Source: Bradyrhizobium sp. CB1015 (lineage in GTDB: Bacteria; Pseudomonadota; Alphaproteobacteria; Rhizobiales; Xanthobacteraceae). From it: 64,000 nucleotides of DNA. Both the position numbers and the translations under genes were made by a program. The stretch's first letter is position 1. Each line of letters begins with the position of its first letter. Below the pieces are notes generated by a model. It had not been told where the DNA came from. It saw nothing but the letters and a program-made list of their open reading frames with translations, and ran no database searches. The stretch is from positions 3,224,001 through 3,288,000 of the forward strand of contig NZ_CP104174.1 in assembly GCF_025200925.1 (NCBI RefSeq), in the 5' to 3' direction. Positions 17,423 to 25,532 of this stretch are shown piece by piece.

Positions 17423-19423
17423 TCATTGGCCGGCGACCTGTTGCAGGGTGTTGAAGCGCGCTTTCTGCTCGCTGCTCAGCGTGGCATAGAACTCGTCCAG
17501 CGCTGGTTCGACCAGCTTGGCGGCCGCCAGCATCGCCTCGAGCCGGTGCTGCATCGCCTCCAGCCGTCCGACCGGCGTCAGCGGTACATCGTTCGGACAG
17601 GCCGCCTGCAGGCCTTCAACGCCCTTGGCTGTCGCTTCACTGAGGCGGTCGAGCGCCTCCTTCTGCTTGCCGGCCGGGTGGAGCACAGCCTCGATCCTCT
17701 CGATCGGCAGCTGGGTCAGGCTGGACTTCGGATCGCCGCAGCCCTCGCTACTCGCCTCCTGCTGCTGCGACGAGCGCTCGCCGACATTGGGGCCAAGCGC
17801 GTTGAAGCGGGCCTGCTGCTCGTCACTGAGCGAGTTGTAGAAATTCTCCAGTGCCGGTCGAACGATCTTGACCGCTTCAAGCGTCGCGCTGATGCGGTTC
17901 ATCATCGCGCGCAAGCGGCCAGGGGGAGTCAGTGCATAAGTCTCCGTGCAGGAGTCCTTGAACACACCGGCAGCGTTGGCCGCCGCCGTCTTGAGCTCGT
18001 CCAACAATACGCGTTGTTCCGGCGTCGGCCGCACCGCCTGTGCGATATCGGCAAGCGGCCAGGCGGTCACACCCTTGTCCGGTGTGGCGCACAATTGCTG
18101 AACCGTCTGCGGGCTCACGCTGGCACGCTGGCGCGCGCGGTAGCTGCCGCCGGCTTGCGGATAGTCATACGGGTTGGTGCTGGCATAAGCGGCGTAAGGG
18201 CCGTCGCCGCCCCAGAACACGGTGTCGACGAAGTCGTCATAGGCGTACGCCCAATATCCGGGCTCGTAGGCATAGGACCAGAACGTGTAGTTGAAGATGT
18301 CGGAATAGGCGTAAGGCCAGAACACGGGCCCAAGCCAAGCCACGAAGACTGCGGGATGACGGTGACGCCACGCCTGTCGGGGAGCCCAGCCGCTTTGGCG
18401 AGTGACGAGCGCCGCCTGGGTCTGCGCAGTGGACTGCTCGCGGAAGCGCTCGGCGAACCGGCCGCGCTGCGAGGCCTGCGCGGCGGCCGCAAGTGCCGCA
18501 GCGCGCTCCGCCGGAGCCTGCAGTCCAAGCCGCTGCTGGCGCGCCAGGTCAATTTGCTGCGCGCGCTGCTCTCGGCCAAGCAAGCGGTTCTGCGCCTGGA
18601 GCATTCGCTGCTGCGCGCGTTGCGCTTGCACGCCTTCCGGCTTTTGCGATTGCAATTGCTGCACCCGCTGCTGCAGGCGTTCGATGCGGGCCTGGCGCTC
18701 CGTCGTCTGGCGCGACAGCATGTCGCGCTGCCGCTGCTCGACCTGCTGCGAGCGCTGTTGGATGCGTTGCTCGCGCTCAAGAAGGCGGCTCTGCGACTGC
18801 AGCAACCGTTGCTGCTGCTGCCGCGCCCTTGCGTCTTCCGGCTTCTGCGATTGCAATTGCTGCACGCGCTGCTGCAAGCGGTCGATGCGGTCCTGGCGTT
18901 CCGCGGATTGGCGCGAGAGCATCTGGCGCGGCGGTCCCGATCGCTCGCTCACGGCCGGGGGGGCACTTGGGCGCGAAGGGGCGGCGATATGCGGCGTCGG
19001 CCGCGGCGCCATGGCCGGACGTTGTGGCGCTGCCGGCGGGCGCTGGAATTCGCGCCGCGGCGCGGCGACCTGCGGGGCGGCTCGCGGGGCACTGAATTGT
19101 GGGGTCGGGCGCGGTGGCGGTGATGCGATGTGCGGCGCCGGACGTGGCGCCATGGCCGGCCGCTGCGGCATGGCTGGCGGTGCCGCCGGACGCGCCATGG
19201 CCGGTGGTGCTGCTGGACGAGCCATAGCCGGTGGTGTCGCCGGACGAGCCATGGCTGGCGGTGCTGCCGGACGAGCCATAGCCGGTGGTGCTGATGGCGG
19301 CGCTGCGGCTGGCCCTGGTGGTCCACCCCGTCCGTGTCCCAAGGGGCCCTGGGCCGACGCGCTCGTCGTCAGCATCGAGACGCCAACCAAAACAGCCGTC
19401 AGGCAAACGCCACGCGGAAGCAT
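17423..19423 (-). CDS. exported modular protein: Pro/Ala repeats, coiled coils, two LTXXQ (Spy/CpxP-like) domains
   Basis: The 666-residue product starts with a signal peptide (MLPRGVCLTAVLVG...SASAQ). It continues with a proline/alanine-rich tract holding 9-residue repeats at 45-85. A Gln/Arg-rich coiled coil then contains two copies of a roughly 65-residue unit, each with the block RLQQRVQQLQSQKPE. A Tyr/Trp-rich linker (WPYAYSDIFNYTFWSYAYE) follows. Two LTXXQ-type helical domains close the protein, with end motifs LSDEQQARFNALGP and LSSEQKARFNTLQQ. LTXXQ proteins are periplasmic stress chaperones of the Spy/CpxP type. The start was moved to the ATG eight bases after GGGAG. Confidence 0.82.
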   Translation of the reverse strand: MLPRGVCLTAVLVGVSMLTTSASAQGPLGHGRGGPPGPAAAPPSAPPAMARPAAPPAMARPATPPAMARPAAPPAMARPAAPPAMPQRPAMAPRPAPHIASPPPRPTPQFSAPRAAPQVAAPRREFQRPPAAPQRPAMAPRPTPHIAAPSRPSAPPAVSERSGPPRQMLSRQSAERQDRIDRLQQRVQQLQSQKPEDARARQQQQRLLQSQSRLLEREQRIQQRSQQVEQRQRDMLSRQTTERQARIERLQQRVQQLQSQKPEGVQAQRAQQRMLQAQNRLLGREQRAQQIDLARQQRLGLQAPAERAAALAAAAQASQRGRFAERFREQSTAQTQAALVTRQSGWAPRQAWRHRHPAVFVAWLGPVFWPYAYSDIFNYTFWSYAYEPGYWAYAYDDFVDTVFWGGDGPYAAYASTNPYDYPQAGGSYRARQRASVSPQTVQQLCATPDKGVTAWPLADIAQAVRPTPEQRVLLDELKTAAANAAGVFKDSCTETYALTPPGRLRAMMNRISATLEAVKIVRPALENFYNSLSDEQQARFNALGPNVGERSSQQQEASSEGCGDPKSSLTQLPIERIEAVLHPAGKQKEALDRLSEATAKGVEGLQAACPNDVPLTPVGRLEAMQHRLEAMLAAAKLVEPALDEFYATLSSEQKARFNTLQQVAGQ
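19169..19291 (-). repeat. 27-bp coding tandem repeats in the exported LTXXQ protein
   Basis: Four full copies and one partial copy of a 27-base unit encode APPAMARPA-type 9-mers at residues 45-85. Copies differ mainly at single bases (one Ala to Thr change). Length variation between strains is likely in such a tract. Confidence 0.85.
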
Positions 19424-19528
19424 GATCTTCGCTCCCAACTCGTAATTGCCCACCACTTTCAACGCACAGACTGTGGAATCGTTCGTCCTTCGCCACTGCC
19501 GGCATTGCGATCTTCCGACGCAGGCAGC

Positions 19529-20743
19529 TCAAGAGAGATCCTGCGTCAGGGTGGTGGCGAGCCGCTCCAGCGCCCAGTCGACCTGGTCGCTTGTGATCAC
19601 CAGCGGCGGGGCGATGCGGATCGTATGCTCATGGGTATCCTTGGCAAGGATGCCCTTGGCCTGGAGCGCCTCGCAGTAGCGGCGTGCCCGCCCGGCCTCG
19701 GGATGAAGCTCGACCGCGAGCATCAAGCCGCGCCCGCGCACCTCGCGGATCGTATTGGCACGGATGTCCTTCAAGCCGTTCAGAAAGCGTGCGCCTTGCC
19801 TCGCCGCGTTCTCGATCATGCCTTCCTCGACCAGCACGCGCATCGCCGCGCGGGCCACCGCGCAGGCAAGTGGGTTGCCTCCGAAGGTCGAACCGTGCTG
19901 CCCGGGCCTCAATGTCCCGAGCACTTCGTTGTTCGAGAGCACGGCCGAGACCGGATAGAAGCCGCCGGACAGGGCTTTGCCGAGCAGCGTCACGTCCGCC
20001 TCTATACCCTCGTGCTGTTCGGCGAGCAGCTTGCCGGTGCGGCCGAGCCCGGTCTGGATCTCGTCGAGCACCAGCATCACGTTGTTGGCGGTGCAGAGCT
20101 CCCGCACCGTCTTGAAATAGCCGGCCGGAGGAATGACGACACCGGCTTCGCCCTGGATCGGCTCGACCAGGAAGGCGACCGTGTTTGGGGTGATTGCCTC
20201 CTCGAGCGCCGCGGCGTCGCCGAACGGGATGATCTTGAAGCCCGGGGCGAACGGTCCGAAGTGGGCGCGTGTCTCGGGATCGGTCGAAAAGCCGACGATA
20301 CCCAGCGTGCGTCCGTGGAAATTGTTGGCGCAGACGATGATCTCGGCCTGGCCGTCCGGCACGCCTTTCACCTCGTAGCCCCATTTGCGCACCGACTTGA
20401 TCGCGCTTTCGACCGCCTCGGCACCGCTGTTCATCGGCAGCACCTTGTGGGAGCCGGTCAGCGCGGCGATCTCCTCGTAGAAGGGGGCGAGTTGGTCGTT
20501 GTGGAAGGCGCGCGAGGTCAGCGTCAGCCTGTGCGCCTGTTCCACCATGGCCGCCAGGATCTTGGGGTGGCAGTGGCCCTGGCTGACCGCCGAATAGGCG
20601 GACAGGCAATCGAGGTACCGATTGCCTTCGGTGTCCCAGACCCAGACACCTTCGCCGCGCGCAAGGACGACCTCGATCGGCTCGTAATTGTGAGCGCCAA
20701 AGCGTGCTTCCGTAGCAACGAAATCAATGACCGACGCGCTCAT
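19529..20743 (-). CDS. rocD: ornithine--oxo-acid aminotransferase
   Basis: The 404-residue PLP enzyme converts ornithine and 2-oxoglutarate to glutamate semialdehyde and glutamate. It shows the class III aminotransferase layout: the substrate-pocket segment [44 protein letters not shown] with D227 for the PLP ring, and the PLP lysine K256 in [10 protein letters not shown]. The sequence reads like ornithine aminotransferase and not acetylornithine aminotransferase ([31 protein letters not shown]). No arginase or ornithine cyclodeaminase gene is adjacent here. A weak TTGACA lies about 20 bases upstream of the start. Confidence 0.92.
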   Translation of the reverse strand: MSASVIDFVATEARFGAHNYEPIEVVLARGEGVWVWDTEGNRYLDCLSAYSAVSQGHCHPKILAAMVEQAHRLTLTSRAFHNDQLAPFYEEIAALTGSHKVLPMNSGAEAVESAIKSVRKWGYEVKGVPDGQAEIIVCANNFHGRTLGIVGFSTDPETRAHFGPFAPGFKIIPFGDAAALEEAITPNTVAFLVEPIQGEAGVVIPPAGYFKTVRELCTANNVMLVLDEIQTGLGRTGKLLAEQHEGIEADVTLLGKALSGGFYPVSAVLSNNEVLGTLRPGQHGSTFGGNPLACAVARAAMRVLVEEGMIENAARQGARFLNGLKDIRANTIREVRGRGLMLAVELHPEAGRARRYCEALQAKGILAKDTHEHTIRIAPPLVITSDQVDWALERLATTLTQDLS

Positions 20744-20970
20744 CTGCCGTCACTCCATTGCTGCGCGCGGTGTCAACCGACTGCATCGGCGGTCGCGCCC
20801 AAATGAATGTGGGTATCGATTTGCCCGCTCGGAAGCCTTGCTGCGTCCGATGGCGCGGCGCGGCCTGATAGTCCCGAAATGTCAGGTAGTTCTGCCGGGC
20901 CACAGGGCACCGTTCGGCAAACCAGGCTCTACTGTGCATGGGGTTGTTTTCGCAGTTTTGTGTCGAGCCC

Positions 20971-22191
20971 TCAGCCAAGCGCGCAGGGCACGCTCAGGAA
21001 GCCGCGGAACCGCACCCGTCCGCCGCGCACTGGCGCCCCGCTCACGGCATAGTTCGGGAAGCGCGCCAGGAAGCGCGAGATCGCGATCGCCCCTTCCAGC
21101 CGCGCCAGCGCCATGCCGGCGCATTGATGCGCGCCGGTGGCGAAGGCGAGGTGCCGGTTCGGCGTGCGCCCGATATCGAAACGCTCAGGGTCGGGAAACT
21201 GCGCGGGGTCGCGGTTCGCCGCGCCGATGCACAGCGTCACCGACGTGCCGGCCTCGAGCATGACGCCGCCGAGCTCGATCCTCTCGGTGGTCATGCGATT
21301 GCCGAGCTGGTTGGAGCTCTCGTAGCGCAGCATCTCCTCGACCGCGGTCTTGATCAGGTCCGGGTTCTCGATCAAGCGCTGCCTCTGGTCGGGATGCCGG
21401 TCGAGCGCCACGAGGCCGTTGCCGATCAGGTTGGTGGTGGTCTCGTGGCCGGCATTGAGCAGGAAGATGCAATTGTGCAGCAGCTCCTTCTCCGTCAGCC
21501 GCTCGCCGTTCTCTTCCCCCTGGATCAGGCGCGTCAGCACGTCGCGCTCGGGATTACCCGGCTTGGCACGCCGGCGCGCGACCAGTGTCTCCAGATAAGC
21601 GAGGAAGTCCGCCACCGCCTTGTTGCCGCGCGCAGCAGCCTCCGTCGACACCACCGGCTCGAGAGCACCCAGGATCGCCAGCGACCAGTCGCGCAGCGGC
21701 CCGCGCTCCTCGTGAGGCACGTCGAGCAGATTGCCGATTACCTCGATGGGAATCGACGCGGCAAAGTCCTCGATCAGCTCGCAAGCGCCCTTGGCGGCAA
21801 TGGCATCGAGCAAGCCGTCGACCAGCTTGATGAGGTCCCCTTCCATGCTCGCGATCGCGCGCGGCGACAGCGCGCCCATGATCAGGCGGCGCACGCGGGT
21901 GTGGGAGGGCGGGTCGTTGAAGACGAGGCTGGTGGTGTGGTGCTCGTAGAGCGGCGTGTCACCGTATTTCGGCGCGAACTCCCGCTTCTTGTCCGAGCTG
22001 AACGATTTGGTGTTCTTGTAGGTCGTGACGAGATCGTCGTAGCGGGTCAGGAACACGGTGCCGCTGCGCAGGCGCTTGACCGGCTCGTTCTCCCGCAGTG
22101 CACGATAGGTCGGATAGGGGTTGTCGTAGAACTCCGGCGTCAGCCTCTCGAGGTCGAAGCTTGCCGCCAGCGCCTTCGCATCTGCGTTCAT
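20971..22191 (-). CDS. cytochrome P450 (soluble bacterial type)
   Basis: The 406-residue product has the I-helix NAGHETTTNLIG at 246-257, the K-helix ExxR in EEMLRYES, and the haem-ligand loop FATGAHQCAG with Cys357. Its length and lack of a membrane anchor fit class I bacterial P450s, which need a separate ferredoxin and reductase; no such genes are adjacent. It is divergent from a split ThDP decarboxylase with only 105 bases between, so the two may be controlled from one operator. The substrate is unknown. The stop lies 227 bases before rocD, and that gap holds no recognisable gene. Confidence 0.92.
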   Translation of the reverse strand: MNADAKALAASFDLERLTPEFYDNPYPTYRALRENEPVKRLRSGTVFLTRYDDLVTTYKNTKSFSSDKKREFAPKYGDTPLYEHHTTSLVFNDPPSHTRVRRLIMGALSPRAIASMEGDLIKLVDGLLDAIAAKGACELIEDFAASIPIEVIGNLLDVPHEERGPLRDWSLAILGALEPVVSTEAAARGNKAVADFLAYLETLVARRRAKPGNPERDVLTRLIQGEENGERLTEKELLHNCIFLLNAGHETTTNLIGNGLVALDRHPDQRQRLIENPDLIKTAVEEMLRYESSNQLGNRMTTERIELGGVMLEAGTSVTLCIGAANRDPAQFPDPERFDIGRTPNRHLAFATGAHQCAGMALARLEGAIAISRFLARFPNYAVSGAPVRGGRVRFRGFLSVPCALG

Positions 22192-22242
22192 CCCGTTATA
22201 CTCGCCGGTTAAAGCCGATATGCCGTTTTTGTTGTTCTGGTC

Positions 22243-22258
22243 GACGCGTGCATGCGTC
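22243..22258. promoter_or_regulatory. candidate operator between the P450 and the ThDP-enzyme genes
   Basis: GACGCGTGCATGCGTC is a 16-base inverted repeat with one mismatched pair, centred on TGCA in the divergent intergenic region. A regulator site controlling both directions is plausible but unproven. Confidence 0.3.
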
Positions 22259-22296
22259 TACAGTCTTTGCACCTTGCTAGCCGACCGGACAGGAAA

Positions 22297-22839
22297 ATGC
22301 ACGCACGCGCTGACGCTGCCGACACGGCGCCGAACTGGCCCGACGATGTTTTCGCGACCTTGCAGCGCTTCGACGTCCGGCAGGTGCCTTACGTGCCGGA
22401 CGCCGGTCATTCCAAGCTGATCCAGCGCGTGCTGGCCTCCTCCACCATGCGCGGCATTGCGCTGACGACGGAGGAGGAGGGCGTGGCGCTACTCGCCGGC
22501 GCCTGGACCGGCGGCCAGCGCGGCGTCTTGCTGATGCAGTCGAGCGGCGTCGGCAATTGCATCAACATGCTGTCGCTGATCCCGATCCTGCGCTTTCCGT
22601 TCCTCACCCTGGTGACCATGCGCGGCGAGTGGGGCGAGTTCAATCCGTGGCAGGTGCCGATGGGCTCGACCACGCAAGGCGTGTTCGAGCTCTCCGGCGT
22701 CAAGGTGCTGCGCGCCTCGCACGCGGCCGAGGTGCCGGCGGTGTTAGAGGCCGCCGCAGCCCAGGCCTACAACGCGCTGACGCCGACCGCCGTCCTCCTG
22801 TCGCAGCGCCTGATCGGCGCCAAGGTTTTCACCAAATGA
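22297..22839 (+). CDS. ThDP-dependent decarboxylase, PP (alpha) subunit, ComD/sulfopyruvate-decarboxylase-like
   Basis: This 180-residue protein is the N-terminal pyrimidine-binding half of a split thiamine-diphosphate enzyme. The activating glutamate lies in GIALTTEEEGVALLAGAW, followed by LLMQSSGVGNCINML, as in sulfopyruvate and phosphonopyruvate decarboxylases. The ATG has AGGA just upstream; a longer frame from 22252 is less likely. The beta subunit overlaps by ATGA and the pair must assemble to form the active site. The substrate is presumably a 2-oxo acid. Confidence 0.85.
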   Translation: MHARADAADTAPNWPDDVFATLQRFDVRQVPYVPDAGHSKLIQRVLASSTMRGIALTTEEEGVALLAGAWTGGQRGVLLMQSSGVGNCINMLSLIPILRFPFLTLVTMRGEWGEFNPWQVPMGSTTQGVFELSGVKVLRASHAAEVPAVLEAAAAQAYNALTPTAVLLSQRLIGAKVFTK

Positions 22840-23426
22840 GCAAGGCCAATCTCCTCGACCGTCGCCAGGTGGTGTCCACGTTGCTGGCGAACCGCAAGGA
22901 CGTCGTCGCGATCGGCGGCCTCGGTGCCTCCACCAACGACATGTGCGCCGCCGGCGACCACGCCCGCAACTTCTACCTCTGGGGCGGCATGGGCGGCGCC
23001 GCGATGATCGGGCTGGGTCTGGCACTGGCGCAGCCGAAGCTGCCGGTGCTGGTCATCACCGGCGACGGCGAGATGCTGATGGGTATGGGCAGCCTTGCCA
23101 CGATCGGCCTGCAGAAGCCGGCCAACCTCTCGATCGCAGTGCTCGACAATGAGGCCTATGGCGAGACCGGCGGCCAGACCAGCCACACCTCCGCCGCCGC
23201 CGACCTCGTCGGCATCGCCAGGGCCTGCGGCATTAACGACAGCCGGGCTGTCACGACCATGGCCGAAGTCGAAGCCTTCGCCAAAGCTGTGCACGACGTT
23301 TCCGCGGGGCCGCGCTTTGCCAACGTGAAGATCGACAGCGCCAATCTGGAGCGGATTCTGCCGACCCGGGATGGGACCTACATCGTCAACCGGATCCGTG
23401 CTGACCTCGGCTTCCAGCCGATCTAG
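22836..23426 (+). CDS. ThDP-dependent decarboxylase, Pyr/ThDP (beta) subunit, ComE-like
   Basis: The 196-residue product is the diphosphate-binding half of the split enzyme. The ThDP motif GDGEML...NEAYGETGGQ is present, starting at ITGDGEMLMGMGSL and ending with the asparagine-containing LDNEAYGETG. Expected ThDP neighbours include LWGGMGGAAMIGLGLA. The frame remains open upstream across the alpha gene, but the overlapping ATGA marks the true start. With the alpha subunit it probably decarboxylates sulfopyruvate, phosphonopyruvate or a related 2-oxo acid. No coenzyme M or phosphonate genes are adjacent, so the physiological substrate is open. Confidence 0.87.
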   Translation: MSKANLLDRRQVVSTLLANRKDVVAIGGLGASTNDMCAAGDHARNFYLWGGMGGAAMIGLGLALAQPKLPVLVITGDGEMLMGMGSLATIGLQKPANLSIAVLDNEAYGETGGQTSHTSAAADLVGIARACGINDSRAVTTMAEVEAFAKAVHDVSAGPRFANVKIDSANLERILPTRDGTYIVNRIRADLGFQPI

Positions 23427-23452
23427 GCGGTCTGCCCATCCCCTGCCGGACT

Positions 23453-23473
23453 CCTGCACGCGGGCCGTGCAGG
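23453..23473 (+). terminator. weak hairpin after the ThDP-enzyme operon
   Basis: CCTGCACG and CGTGCAGG form a perfect 8-bp stem around a 5-base loop just after the beta-subunit stop. No T-run follows, so intrinsic termination is uncertain. Confidence 0.35.
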
Positions 23474-23541
23474 CGTGATTAATTTCCATTGATTCTACGT
23501 CGCATGCAGGTTGCGATGCAACATAGTGCTTGACTCCTGCG

Positions 23542-23563
23542 TGGGTGAGTGCTTACTCACCCA
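23542..23563. promoter_or_regulatory. TetR operator: perfect inverted repeat at the regulator start
   Basis: TGGGTGAGT and ACTCACCCA are perfect 9-base arms around GCTT and end three bases before the first ATG of the TetR gene. TTGACT at 23530-23535 could be its -35. The position and symmetry are those of an autorepression site for an RND-pump regulator. Confidence 0.65.
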
Positions 23564-23565
23564 GC

Positions 23566-24267
23566 ATGAGCTCATTGCGTATGACCAGCGACCTGAGGCG
23601 TCAATTGATCCTCGGCGCCGCTAAGCGCTGCTTTGCCCGACACGGCTATACCGGCACCACGACCAAGAGCGTGGCGGCCGCGGCTGCCATTTCCGAGGCG
23701 CTGCTGTTCAAGCATTTCCCGTCCAAGGCGGCGCTCTACGCCGAGATCCTCAGCGACGAATGCGAGGCGGATCCGGACTTCCTGGAACTGCTCGAGCGCG
23801 AGCCCTCGACGGCCACCCTGGTCGAATTGATGCGCGGCATGGTCGAACACTTCCTCCAGATCGCCGACGGTCCCGATCAGGAAGAGGCCCAGCGCCTGCG
23901 GCTGATGGCCACGAGCCATTTGGATGATGGCGAATTCGCCCGATTGCTCTATGCCAAGATCGAGACGCTGATCGGCGCTGTCTTCGTCGCCTCGCTCGAA
24001 CGTGCGATTGCGAGCGGTGACGCGCGGCCCTGCGCTGGCGATCCGCTCAACCTGTTCTGGTTCGCGCATCATGCGGTGATGACCGCGGCGCTAACCAGGC
24101 TGCCGGCCACGCCCTGTCTTGCTTACGGCGGGGCGACCGACCTGGAGCGGCAGCTCTGTGAGTTTCTCCTGAGGGGTATCGGACTTAACGACGCCGCAAT
24201 TGCTTCGCATCTGGGCCGCAATCAGGCCGCGGATGCGAACCAGGCGGCGATTGCAGAAAGTGCATGA
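23566..24267 (+). CDS. TetR family regulator of the adjacent RND efflux genes
   Basis: The protein has the TetR DNA-binding domain (LILGAAKRCFARHGYTGTT, KSVAAAAAISEALLFKHF) and a helical effector domain. Two ATGs are possible, at 23566 (MSSLRMTSDL) and 23581 (MTSDL). Neither has a convincing Shine-Dalgarno, and the operator lies immediately before the first. The adaptor gene begins two bases after its stop, so regulator and pump are one operon. By analogy with AcrR/NalC-type regulators it probably represses that operon and is released by pump substrates. Confidence 0.87.
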   Translation: MSSLRMTSDLRRQLILGAAKRCFARHGYTGTTTKSVAAAAAISEALLFKHFPSKAALYAEILSDECEADPDFLELLEREPSTATLVELMRGMVEHFLQIADGPDQEEAQRLRLMATSHLDDGEFARLLYAKIETLIGAVFVASLERAIASGDARPCAGDPLNLFWFAHHAVMTAALTRLPATPCLAYGGATDLERQLCEFLLRGIGLNDAAIASHLGRNQAADANQAAIAESA

Positions 24268-24268
24268 C

Positions 24269-25462
24269 ATGAACATCGTGGCCGAAAACAAGATTTCGGG
24301 GCAACCGATCGACAACAAGGCTCCCAAGCGTCCGGTCCGGCCGGTGCGCTGGTTCATCATCGTCGGCACGCTTCTGGCCGTGCTCGTCGGCGGGCTCGTC
24401 TGGTTCAATTCTTTCCGCGGCCAGATGATCAAGCAGTTCTTCGCCAACAACAAGCCGCCGCCGACCCCGGTCAGCGCGGCCGAGGCGAAGTCCGAGGTGG
24501 TGCCGAACCTGCTCACCGCGGTCGGCAGCCTCGTCGCCGTGCACCAGGTCGACGTCAGCGCCGACGTCAACGGCCGCGTCACCGAGATCAAGTTCGAGCC
24601 GGGCACGCGCGTCGAGGCCGGCACGCCGCTGGTGCAGCTGTTCGACGCGCCGGAGCAGGGCGACCTCGCCAATTACAAGGCGCAGGCGACCGTCGCGCAG
24701 CTGTCGCTTGATCGCGCCAAGCAGCTGGCCTCGCGCCAATTCGGTCCGCAGGCGACCGTCGACCAGGCGCAGGCCGCCTACGACCAGGCGCAGGCCGGCA
24801 TCGCCAAGACCGAGGCGTTGATCTCGCAGAAGCTGGTGCGTGCGCCGTTCGCCGGCGATCTCGGCATGCGCAAGGTCGAGGTCGGTCAGTATCTCACCGC
24901 CGGCACCGCGATCGTGTCGCTGACCGATCTGTCGGAGCTGTGGGCCAACTTCACGGTGACGGAAAAGGATTCCGGCAGCCTCAAGGTCGGCCAGACCGTC
25001 CGGCTGAAGGTCGATGCCTATCCCGGCCGCACCTTCGAGGGCAAGATCACCACGATCGAGCCGCAGATCGCCACCGACACCCGCAACATCCGCGTGCAGG
25101 CGACGATCGCCAATCCGGAGAAGATCCTCAAGCCCGGCATGTTCGTGACCACGACGGTGGTGCTGCCGGAAAAGCCGGCCGTGATCACGGTGCCTGAAAC
25201 GGCAGTCGATTACACGCTGTACGGCGACTCGGTGTTCGTGATCACCGAAAAGAAGGAAGAGGACGGCAAGACCAGCCTGTCGGCGGTGCGCACCTTCGTG
25301 CAGACCGGCAACCGGGTCGAGGGTCGCGTCGAAATCGTCAAGGGCCTGAAGGCAGGCGACAAGGTCGTCGCCGTCGGCCAGCTCAAGCTGCAATCGGGCG
25401 CGGCGGTGTCGATCTCGACCGACCCGGCCCCGCAGATCCCGGCGCAGCCGCCGCGCTACTGA
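24269..25462 (+). CDS. RND efflux periplasmic adaptor (membrane fusion protein)
   Basis: The product, about 397 residues, has a short cytoplasmic N terminus, one hydrophobic anchor (WFIIVGTLLAVLVGGLVWF) and then the usual adaptor modules. These are lipoyl halves (VDVSADVNGRVTEIKFEPG and LVRAPFAGDLGMRKVEVGQ), a helical hairpin between them and a beta-barrel domain. It bridges the inner-membrane pump and an outer-membrane channel. The frame is open further upstream into the TetR gene; I chose the ATG just after the TetR stop. No outer-membrane factor gene is adjacent, so a TolC-like channel encoded elsewhere is required. Confidence 0.9.
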   Translation: MNIVAENKISGQPIDNKAPKRPVRPVRWFIIVGTLLAVLVGGLVWFNSFRGQMIKQFFANNKPPPTPVSAAEAKSEVVPNLLTAVGSLVAVHQVDVSADVNGRVTEIKFEPGTRVEAGTPLVQLFDAPEQGDLANYKAQATVAQLSLDRAKQLASRQFGPQATVDQAQAAYDQAQAGIAKTEALISQKLVRAPFAGDLGMRKVEVGQYLTAGTAIVSLTDLSELWANFTVTEKDSGSLKVGQTVRLKVDAYPGRTFEGKITTIEPQIATDTRNIRVQATIANPEKILKPGMFVTTTVVLPEKPAVITVPETAVDYTLYGDSVFVITEKKEEDGKTSLSAVRTFVQTGNRVEGRVEIVKGLKAGDKVVAVGQLKLQSGAAVSISTDPAPQIPAQPPRY

Positions 25463-25532
25463 CAACATCCTCGCGTGATCCGGCCCGGCCGGATCGCGCA
25501 TCTTGGGACAAAAGAAATCGAGATCGCCCGCG

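Noticed and set aside
19169..19291. Possible CRISPR-like repeats
   Set aside because: The 27-base units are in frame, adjacent without spacers, and code for a Pro/Ala tract within an exported protein.
20724..20978. An 84-codon minus-strand frame between rocD and the P450 gene
   Set aside because: There is no ribosome site and no recognisable sequence, and it overlaps the end of the P450 gene and the start of rocD.
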